NCBI GenBank assembly: GCA_020446285.1
Contig: JAGREZ010000124.1
Span: forward strand, 1-24,477
DNA: 24,477 bases
Direction: 5' to 3'
DNA from: Geminicoccaceae bacterium
GTDB taxonomy: Bacteria; Pseudomonadota; Alphaproteobacteria; Geminicoccales; Geminicoccaceae
Shown here: positions 7,440 through 12,857 of the stretch, one piece after another
Layout: each line of letters starts with the position of its first letter
Position numbering within the stretch: the first letter of the stretch is position 1
Notes under the pieces: generated by a model
The model's input: the letters and a program-made list of their open reading frames with translations, nothing else
The model's database searches: none
What the model was told of the DNA's origin: nothing
Made by a program: the position numbers and the translations under genes

Positions 7440-8150
7440 TCAGCGACGGGTGGCGGAGGCCGCCGTCTGGCCGAACAGGATCGAGCGCGATTCCTCGTTG
7501 ACGGTCTGCTCGTCCGGCTTCCTGTAGCGATCGGCGATCTCGTAGGCGCGCACCGTTGCCGGCCGCTCTTCGATGGCGCGGAACCAGCGTTCGAGATGCG
7601 GGAAATCGGACAGCTTCTGTTGTTGCCTCTCGTGCGGCACGATCCAGGGATAGCTCGCCATGTCGGCGATCGTGTAGTCATCACCCGCAACGAACGCGCG
7701 ATCCGCCAGCCGCCTGTCGAGCACGCCGTAGAGCCGGTTCGTCTCGTTGACATAGCGATCCATGGCATAGGGAATGCGCTCGGGCGCGTAGGTCACGAAA
7801 TGGTGGTTCTGGCCGGCCATGGGTCCGAGACCGCCCATCTGCCAGAAGAGCCACTGCAGCACCTCGCCGCGGCCGCGAATGTCGGCGGGGATGAATTTCC
7901 CCGTCTTTTCGGCTAGATAGAGAAGGATGGCGCCGGATTCGAACAGGGAGATCGGTTCACCGCCATCGGCCGGCTGGTGATCGACGATGGCCGGCATGCG
8001 GTTGTTGGGCGCGATCTTCAGGAACGCCGGGTCGAACTGTTCGCCCTTGCCGATATTGATCGGCTTGATGTCATGGTCGAGGCCCGTCTCCTCGAGCAAC
8101 ATCGTGACCTTGTGGCCGTTGGGTGTCGGCCAGTAGTAGAGATCGATCAT
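7440..8150 (-). CDS. yfcG: Nu-class glutathione S-transferase / disulfide-bond reductase (YfcG type)
   Basis: The 236-residue protein has an N-terminal thioredoxin-like domain beginning MIDLYYWPTPNGHKV. T9 and N11 sit where the glutathione-contacting Thr9 and Asn11 of E. coli YfcG lie. The segments NNRMPAIVDHQPADGGEP, LFESGAILLYLAEKTG and LQWLFWQMGGLGPMAGQNHH are nearly the same as in that protein. Members show disulfide reductase and peroxidase activity with glutathione rather than classic conjugation. A GAGG ribosome site lies 9 bases before the ATG. The C-terminal tail after about residue 210 is longer than in E. coli and Ser/Arg-rich. The gene ends three bases from the mntR stop on the opposite strand, leaving no room for a separate terminator. 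Confidence 0.93.
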   Translation of the reverse strand: MIDLYYWPTPNGHKVTMLLEETGLDHDIKPINIGKGEQFDPAFLKIAPNNRMPAIVDHQPADGGEPISLFESGAILLYLAEKTGKFIPADIRGRGEVLQWLFWQMGGLGPMAGQNHHFVTYAPERIPYAMDRYVNETNRLYGVLDRRLADRAFVAGDDYTIADMASYPWIVPHERQQQKLSDFPHLERWFRAIEERPATVRAYEIADRYRKPDEQTVNEESRSILFGQTAASATRR

Positions 8151-8219
8151 GGATGGTTTCCTCGCCGGTGTGATTTCGTATCAATCTTTCATTAACCATG
8201 CCGGGTTACTACTACGTCC

Positions 8220-8585
8220 ATGTGGACCCCGTCATCCATTCCCGCCGACGATCCGATGCTCCGCATTCTGGGCGAACTCCTGCGCGGCGGCCGGGCTTCC
8301 GGCGAAGGCGACGCCGCCGCGTTCGTGCGGGCGATCCGCTCCGGCCTTCACGCGCACGGGGTGGACCGCGTTTCGCCGGATGGAGGCGGTGTGCCGGTCG
8401 CACCGGCAAGACTCCTGCGGGTGCCGCCTTCCGTCCATGCCGACGGATTCCCGGTGTTCGATGACGATGAACTCCTGCGGTTCGAGGAAATTCCGCTGCA
8501 ACGCGCACTTGAAGCCTATGCCAGGCGGCTTGCCGACGGAATCCACATGGACGGTCTTCACCGGCCTGTCGAACTCAGGGCCTGA
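8220..8585 (+). CDS. Hypothetical 121-residue protein
   Basis: I do not recognise this family. Codon third positions are strongly G/C, as in its neighbours, and the frame fills the gap between two minus-strand genes, so it is probably coding. The protein is soluble and mixed. It has a helical N-terminal region (DDPMLRILGELLRGG), a central Pro/Val-rich stretch, and an acidic segment (FDDDELLRFEEIPLQ) leading into a helix (ALEAYARRLADG). There is no signal peptide or membrane helix. The start is uncertain: no ribosome site precedes the ATG at 8220, and ATG 8256 is an alternative. The last 11 bases overlap the 3' end of the aldolase gene on the other strand. Confidence 0.6.
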   Translation: MWTPSSIPADDPMLRILGELLRGGRASGEGDAAAFVRAIRSGLHAHGVDRVSPDGGGVPVAPARLLRVPPSVHADGFPVFDDDELLRFEEIPLQRALEAYARRLADGIHMDGLHRPVELRA

Positions 8586-9225
8586 TCCCGCGCCACGCCT
8601 CGACGAATGCCCTTGCCCGCCCGCCGACCTCGGTGGCGCTCATGCCTGCCTTGTAAAGCGCGGAGCCGAGGCCGAAGCCGCTGGCACCGCAACGGACATA
8701 GGGTTCCATCCGCTCGGGCGTGATCCCGCCCACCGGCAGGAGATCGACCGATGCCGGCAGCACGGCGCGCCACGCCTTGACCACCTCGGGTGGAAGGCCT
8801 TCGGCCGGAAAGACCTTGAGAATGTCGACGCGTGCGCGAAGGGCGGCGAACGCCTCGCTTGGCGTGGCCACGCCGGGAGCTGTGACGAGGCCGCGCAGGT
8901 TCGCGGCGGCGACGACTTCGGGATCGAAGCAGGGCATTACCGCGAGCCTGCCGCCCGCATCGGCGATACGGCCTGCATCGGCGGGGTCGAGGACGGTTCC
9001 AGCACCGATGACCGCCTCATCGCCGAAACCATCGGCGAGGATGCGGATGCTCTCGAGCGGATCGGGTGAATTCAGCGGAACCTCGATCAGCCGGAACCCG
9101 GCTTTCACGAGTGCGGCACCGATGTCGGCAGCCTCGGCAGGGCGAAGTCCGCGAAGGATGGCGACGAGCGGAAGCTCGCGCATGCATTGGCGGACAAGGG
9201 CGAGATTGGCGGATTTCAGGGGCAA
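8575..9225 (-). CDS. dgoA: 2-dehydro-3-deoxy-6-phosphogalactonate (KDPGal) aldolase
   Basis: This class I aldolase splits 2-dehydro-3-deoxy-6-phosphogalactonate into pyruvate and glyceraldehyde 3-phosphate, the last step of the De Ley-Doudoroff route. Family landmarks are LPLVAILRGL near the start, FRLIEVPLNSPDPLESI (catalytic Glu and the galacto-type NSP), VIGAGTVLDPADA, and DILKVFPAEG with the Schiff-base Lys. The C-terminal part has the phosphate-binding GGITPE and FGLGSALYK. The start is a choice: TTG 9225 has AAAGG at 9238-9234, 8 bases upstream, and gives 216 residues. ATG 9183 would leave almost nothing before the first strand, and ATG 9303 would overlap dgoK by about 59 bases. The gene lies just behind dgoK, which makes its substrate. 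KDPG (gluco) aldolase is the alternative, less likely given dgoK. Confidence 0.9.
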   Translation of the reverse strand: MPLKSANLALVRQCMRELPLVAILRGLRPAEAADIGAALVKAGFRLIEVPLNSPDPLESIRILADGFGDEAVIGAGTVLDPADAGRIADAGGRLAVMPCFDPEVVAAANLRGLVTAPGVATPSEAFAALRARVDILKVFPAEGLPPEVVKAWRAVLPASVDLLPVGGITPERMEPYVRCGASGFGLGSALYKAGMSATEVGGRARAFVEAWRGIRP

Positions 9226-9244
9226 GGACCGGGCCTTTCGAACA

Positions 9245-10174
9245 TCATGAGCCGACGATGCCGCAGGACCGGGCAATACGCAACATGCCCCATGCCGCGG
9301 CATCGTCCCGTGCCCGTTCGGAGCGGATCGAGGCAAGGGCGAGCGCCTGCCCGTAGCGGGCGACGAGCCGGTCGGATCCGATGAGCATCACGGGTGCATC
9401 CAGCCCTCGATGGACCGCACGCGCGCTCGAGATCTCCGCACCGATGAGCAGTCCGGAGAGATAGGAAGCGGTCGCCCCGGCGGCGAGCGCACCTGTGAGC
9501 GGCAGCGTGCGCACGGAAAAGAGATCGCGCAGCAGCCCGCCCTCGCTCGCGAGCCCAGCGCGCACGCCCGCCTCGAAACCGGCTTCGTCCTCATCGTCGC
9601 CCTCCATCAGCTTGCCGAGGATCGAATGCTGGCGGAGCACGGCGAAGAGCTCGCCCGTCATGTAGGTGGAAAAGCGCAGGATCCGGCCGCATCCGACCTC
9701 GGCCCACTTGCTGTGCGTGCCGGGCAGGACCGCAAGCGAGCGGTCGCTCGTTTCGTCGACGGCACCGAGGATCTGTGTTTCCTCGCCGCGCATCACATCC
9801 GGGCGCGCCGGCTCGCGTCTGTCGATCAGGCCGGCAACGAGATGCACCGTGCGACCGGCCCGTGTCTCGTGGCGGTGAAGGGCGGATGCGATCTCGTCGC
9901 CGCCGGCGGGGCAGGGGAGATAGTCCACCTCGATCCAGCCCTGACGGCTGGTGATCATGCCACTCATGATGACGGGAACGTCCGCCCCGGCGTCGAGGCG
10001 TTGCAACTGTTCCTCGAGCACCGTTTCGAACGCGCCGTCCGCGACCTGCATGATGCCGGCGGGCGCTTGCGTCCGCGCGATGATCGTTTCCTCGCCGGAA
10101 AGGGTGCCGGAAAGGGCAAAGGCGCGAAAACTCGTCGTTCCCCAGTCGACCGCGATCAGTGCCGTTCGGTTCAT
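9245..10174 (-). CDS. dgoK: 2-dehydro-3-deoxygalactonokinase
   Basis: The 309-residue kinase phosphorylates 2-dehydro-3-deoxygalactonate with ATP, making the substrate of the aldolase encoded next. The N-terminal phosphate loop of the DgoK/ASKHA fold reads LIAVDWGTTSFRAF. Further family segments are VIMSGMITSRQGW, VMRGEETQILGA, LPGTHSKWAEV and FSTYMTGELFAVLRQHSILG, then a C-terminal glycine-rich nucleotide region (LTGALAAGATASYLSGLLIG). Its ATG overlaps the stop of the upstream macrodomain gene by four bases (ATGA), and the aldolase start follows 19 bases after its own stop, so all three are probably one transcript. The galactonate dehydratase and transporter expected for full galactonate use are not in the window. 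Confidence 0.94.
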   Translation of the reverse strand: MNRTALIAVDWGTTSFRAFALSGTLSGEETIIARTQAPAGIMQVADGAFETVLEEQLQRLDAGADVPVIMSGMITSRQGWIEVDYLPCPAGGDEIASALHRHETRAGRTVHLVAGLIDRREPARPDVMRGEETQILGAVDETSDRSLAVLPGTHSKWAEVGCGRILRFSTYMTGELFAVLRQHSILGKLMEGDDEDEAGFEAGVRAGLASEGGLLRDLFSVRTLPLTGALAAGATASYLSGLLIGAEISSARAVHRGLDAPVMLIGSDRLVARYGQALALASIRSERARDDAAAWGMLRIARSCGIVGS

Positions 10175-10677
10175 GCAGGCATTCTCCCGATGGCGGACCG
10201 GTGCAGGTCGGCCGATTCCCTTGAAAAACAGCAGAATGTCACGGCCGGGGCGGAGGGGCGTTTGCCGAGGAAGGCCGATACGGTACGGATGGCAATCGGT
10301 GCCGCACGTTCGGCGGGAAAGCCGTAGACGCCGGTCGAGATCGCCGGGAATGCCATGCTCGACAGTCCTTTCGCGGCGGCGATTTCGAGGCTGCGGGTAT
10401 AACAGCTTGCGAGAAGCTCGTCCTCCCGGCAGCCGCCACCCTTCCAGACCGGCCCGACCGTGTGGATGACGAAGCGGGCGCGAAGTCCGTGGCCGCCCGT
10501 CAGCTTCGCCTCGCCCGTGGCACAGCCGCCGAGCGTGCGGCATTCCTCGAGCAGTCCCGGACCGGCAGCCCTGTGAATGGCGCCGTCGACCCCGCCGCCT
10601 CCGAGCAGGCTCTCATTGGCGGCATTGACGATGGCGTCGACATCGAGCGCCGTTATGTCTCCCTCGACGACTTTCAT
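10171..10677 (-). CDS. Macrodomain protein, probable O-acetyl-ADP-ribose deacetylase (YmdB type)
   Basis: The 168-residue protein is a single macrodomain of the MacroD/YmdB group. The signatures are GDITALDVDAIVNAANESLLGGGGVDGAIHRAAG, spread over its first third, then FVIHTVGPVW, and the ADP-ribose loop MAFPAISTGVYGFP. Such enzymes hydrolyse O-acetyl-ADP-ribose or remove ADP-ribose from protein side chains, in the cytoplasm. The frame is open to 10776, but ATG 10677 was chosen because it begins at the domain (MKVVEGDIT) and has GGGAGG 9 bases before it. It is first in an operon with dgoK and dgoA. Why an ADP-ribose enzyme is tied to a sugar-acid pathway is not obvious. Domain assignment is secure; substrate is inferred from subfamily. 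Confidence 0.92.
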   Translation of the reverse strand: MKVVEGDITALDVDAIVNAANESLLGGGGVDGAIHRAAGPGLLEECRTLGGCATGEAKLTGGHGLRARFVIHTVGPVWKGGGCREDELLASCYTRSLEIAAAKGLSSMAFPAISTGVYGFPAERAAPIAIRTVSAFLGKRPSAPAVTFCCFSRESADLHRSAIGRMPA

Positions 10678-10774
10678 GCCCTCCATCCTCCCGACTTGCG
10701 CCGCTTTTCGGCCTGGACCACATTCTGTCGCAAGCTTCGGTCGGTGTCGAACAGGCAATGGGAACGTCAGCACC

Positions 10775-11734
10775 ATGCGCGCGCGCTTCGATCAGTCCAT
10801 GCAGATGCGCCACAAATGGCGCAACTGGCTTCACTCGGCTCTCCTGATGCTCGGCATGGCCGGATTGATGGGGCTCTGCGCGCTGGCGCTGTTCGGCGGC
10901 GAGGGCTTCTTCTGGGCGCTCATCGGCAGTTTCCTCGCCTTTCTGTTCGCACCGTCGATCATGCCCGATCTGGTGATGCGGGCCTACAAGGCAACGCGGC
11001 TCGACCGGCAACAGTTTCCCGAAGGCATGGCCCTTGTCGAGGAAATCGCGAGGCGTGCCGGCCTCGAACGGGTGCCGCGCCTGTTCTACATCCCGAGTTC
11101 GACGCCCAACGCATTCGCCGTGGGCCGGCACGACGATGCCGCCATCGGCATCACCGACGGCATGATCCGCGCGATGAACCGGCGCGAGCTTGCCGGCGTG
11201 CTGGCGCATGAGGTCAGCCACATCCGCAATCGCGACCTCTGGCTCATGGGCCTTGCCGACGTGATGAGCCGGGTGACGGGCATGCTCTCCTTCGTCGGCA
11301 TGGCCCTGCTCTTCGTCAGCCTGCCGCTGGTCCTGCTCGGCGGAACGCCGGTATCACCGCATGGCGCGCTGTTGCTGGTCTTCGCGCCGACGCTGGGCAG
11401 TCTGCTGCAGCTTGCCCTCTCTCGCTCGCGCGAGTTCGATGCCGATCTCTGTGCCGCGACCATCACCCGCGATCCCGCGGGTCTCGCCTCCGCACTCGCC
11501 AAACTCGAACGGCGCCGGGGCCGGTACTGGGAGGAAATCGTCATGCCGGGACGGCGGATCCCGGAACCGTCGCTCCTGCGAACCCATCCCTCCACACAGG
11601 AGCGAATCGAGCGGCTGATGTCACTCGTCGAGGATGATGCCGATCCGTTCGCGCATCCGCATCCGGTCAACGCCGTCATGCCCGCCATTGCCCACCCGCC
11701 GCGCTGGCGCTGGCCTGCGGGTTACTGGTATTGA
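10775..11734 (+). CDS. Membrane-bound M48 zinc metalloprotease, HtpX-like
   Basis: The 319-residue protein starts with two membrane helices (residues about 18-40 and 45-62). The zinc site HEVSH at residues 145-149 and the third ligand E220 in SREFDAD define an active M48 protease. Two further hydrophobic segments lie between them (about 160-185 and 195-215). E. coli HtpX (293 residues) has the same layout and degrades misfolded membrane proteins at the cytoplasmic face. The C-terminal LLRTHPSTQERIERL motif is also typical. The tail after that is His/Pro/Trp-rich, ending RWRWPAGYWY. The ATG at 10775 follows a weak GGGAA; the gene is divergent from the macrodomain operon with about 97 bases between start codons. 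Confidence 0.9.
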   Translation: MRARFDQSMQMRHKWRNWLHSALLMLGMAGLMGLCALALFGGEGFFWALIGSFLAFLFAPSIMPDLVMRAYKATRLDRQQFPEGMALVEEIARRAGLERVPRLFYIPSSTPNAFAVGRHDDAAIGITDGMIRAMNRRELAGVLAHEVSHIRNRDLWLMGLADVMSRVTGMLSFVGMALLFVSLPLVLLGGTPVSPHGALLLVFAPTLGSLLQLALSRSREFDADLCAATITRDPAGLASALAKLERRRGRYWEEIVMPGRRIPEPSLLRTHPSTQERIERLMSLVEDDADPFAHPHPVNAVMPAIAHPPRWRWPAGYWY

Positions 11735-11844
11735 GACAGTATTCGCAAGTTGAATTGATATGATTCCCAGAAATTTCAGAATTTTTCTTTTCCGCATTCT
11801 TGTGTTACCCTCTCGTTGATTTAAAACTCAGGGAGGAACAACTG
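11735..11844 (+). promoter_or_regulatory. AT-rich leader before the three-gene array
   Basis: This 110-base gap is much richer in A/T than its surroundings (for example 11745-11800) and must hold the promoter of the paralogue array. TTGAAT (11750-11755) or TTGATA (11755-11760) could be a -35 box, but no matching -10 is convincing. GGGAGG just before the ATG at 11845 is a strong ribosome site. Confidence 0.35.
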
Positions 11845-12132
11845 ATGTTTGCGAGCGTCAGGCGCTATCACAATGTCCCCGATATCGACCGGCTCAAGGA
11901 CATGTGCGAGGAGGGACTCGTGCCTATCTTCAGGCGCAATCCGGGTTTCAGAGCCTATTACGGGATCGGGTCCGGCACCGATCTCGTCACCGTCAGTCTG
12001 TATGACAGCGAGGAATCGGCGCGGGCTTCCGCAAAGCAGGCCGCCGAATGGATCGCGTTGCTTGACGAAGGTCTCATGCCGCCGGCGAGCGACACGTTGA
12101 ACGGCGAGGCCAAGCTCGTTGTCACGGCCTGA
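11845..12132 (+). CDS. Small ABM-like protein, array copy 1
   Basis: This encodes a 95-residue cytoplasmic protein. The pattern is a first strand FASVRRYHNV, a helix (IDRLKDMCEEGLVPIF), the turn NPGFRAYYGI, a strand DLVTVSLYD, and a second helix (ESARASAKQAAEWI). This beta-alpha-beta-beta-alpha order suits a dimeric alpha-beta barrel of the ABM (antibiotic biosynthesis monooxygenase-like) group. These proteins often dimerize and bind small molecules; catalysis cannot be assumed. It is the most divergent of three tandem copies, and its last 20 residues differ from the other two. The ATG has an excellent ribosome site (GGGAGGAA). Fold is inferred by pattern; exact function is unknown. Confidence 0.8.
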   Translation: MFASVRRYHNVPDIDRLKDMCEEGLVPIFRRNPGFRAYYGIGSGTDLVTVSLYDSEESARASAKQAAEWIALLDEGLMPPASDTLNGEAKLVVTA

Positions 12133-12164
12133 CGTCGAGCAGACTCTAACAGGGAGGAAATGCC

Positions 12165-12452
12165 GTGTTCGTCAGTGTGAGACGCTACCACAATGTCAGC
12201 AATATCGATGAGCTGAGGGCCTTGGCCGAGGATGGGCTTGTTCCGGTACTCAAGGAGAATCCCGGTTTTCGCGGCTATCATGTGGTCGTGAATGGCGGCG
12301 ATCTCGTGTCGATCACCCTGTTCGACAGCAAGACCTCCGCCATGCAGTCGAACGAACAGGCCGCCGAATGGGTGAAAAAGCTGAGCAGCGAGCATATGCC
12401 GCCGGTAAGCGATACGGTCACGGGCGAGACGATCATAAGTCATTCCGTCTGA
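12165..12452 (+). CDS. Small ABM-like protein, array copy 2
   Basis: This is a 95-residue paralogue of the preceding gene, starting with GTG 32 bases after its stop and preceded by GGGAGG at a 7-base spacing. The core motifs are FVSVRRYHNV, LKENPGFRGYHVVVNGGDLVSI and AAEWVKK. Its last 20 residues (from EHMPPVSD to the C terminus) are identical to those of copy 3, although the central parts differ at many positions. This suggests recent conversion or duplication at the 3' end. No catalytic residue can be pointed to from sequence alone. The copies probably share one transcript. Confidence 0.8.
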   Translation: MFVSVRRYHNVSNIDELRALAEDGLVPVLKENPGFRGYHVVVNGGDLVSITLFDSKTSAMQSNEQAAEWVKKLSSEHMPPVSDTVTGETIISHSV

Positions 12453-12470
12453 GGAGCGGCGCCGGTCAGG
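12389..12470 (+). repeat. 82-base direct repeat, first copy (3' end of array copy 2)
   Basis: It matches 12776-12857 with only three differences that I can see. It covers the last 21 codons, the stop and 18 bases of non-coding DNA. After 12470 the two copies diverge completely. Confidence 0.85.
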
Positions 12471-12539
12471 TGTCTCCCGTCGAATGGCGTCCCGGCTTGG
12501 CCGCCCGGTGTTGCGCACCATGAATGAGGGGAGCCAGTC

Positions 12540-12839
12540 ATGTTTGTCAGCGTCAGACGTTATCACAATGTCACCAACGATCCCGCCAAGGTCGAAGAAT
12601 TGCGGGCCTTGTCGGAAGAAGAGCTTCTTCCGGTGTTCAAGGAGAATCCAGGATTTCGGGGCTACCATGTCGTCAAGAATGGCGGCGATCTCGTGGCGAT
12701 CGCCATATTCGACAACAGGGAATCCGCCTTGCGGTCGATCGAACAGGCGGCTGCCTGGGTGCAGAAGATCAGCGACGAGCATATGCCGCCGGTGAGTGAT
12801 ACGGTCACGGGCGAGACGATCATCAGTCATTCCGTCTGA
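12540..12839 (+). CDS. Small ABM-like protein, array copy 3
   Basis: This 99-residue paralogue of the two preceding genes has a four-residue insertion after the first strand (NDPAKVEELRA where copy 2 has SNIDELRA). The ATG follows GGGGAG. It keeps the conserved FVSVRRYHNV, FKENPGFRGYHVVKNGGDLVAI and the C-terminal block shared with copy 2. It lies 87 bases after copy 2 and its stop is only 13 bases from the mutS stop on the opposite strand. Three retained open copies with intact ribosome sites argue for function, possibly hetero-oligomers of a dimeric barrel protein; that is inference. Confidence 0.8.
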   Translation: MFVSVRRYHNVTNDPAKVEELRALSEEELLPVFKENPGFRGYHVVKNGGDLVAIAIFDNRESALRSIEQAAAWVQKISDEHMPPVSDTVTGETIISHSV

Positions 12840-12857
12840 GGAGCGGCGCCGGTCAGG
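12776..12857 (+). repeat. 82-base direct repeat, second copy (3' end of array copy 3 and mutS terminus)
   Basis: This is the partner of 12389-12470, offset by 387 bases. Its last five bases lie inside the mutS stop and final codon on the minus strand. Copy 2 therefore carries a duplicate of the extreme mutS end. Confidence 0.85.

Noticed and set aside
8149..9069. 306-codon plus-strand open frame
   Set aside because: Most of it is antisense to the KDPGal aldolase, and it overlaps the better-biased 121-residue frame.
10695..10723. CTTGCG and CCACAT as a heat-shock sigma-32 promoter for the HtpX-like gene
   Set aside because: The spacer is 17 bases, longer than the usual 13-15 between these boxes, and the -10 match is partial.
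12453..12470. GC-rich post-stop sequence of array copy 2 as a terminator
   Set aside because: It holds the palindrome CGGCGCCG without room for a loop and no T-run follows.
11958..12830. 290-codon minus-strand open frame with internal repeats
   Set aside because: The internal repetition only mirrors the three tandem plus-strand genes, which have ribosome sites and protein-like sequence.
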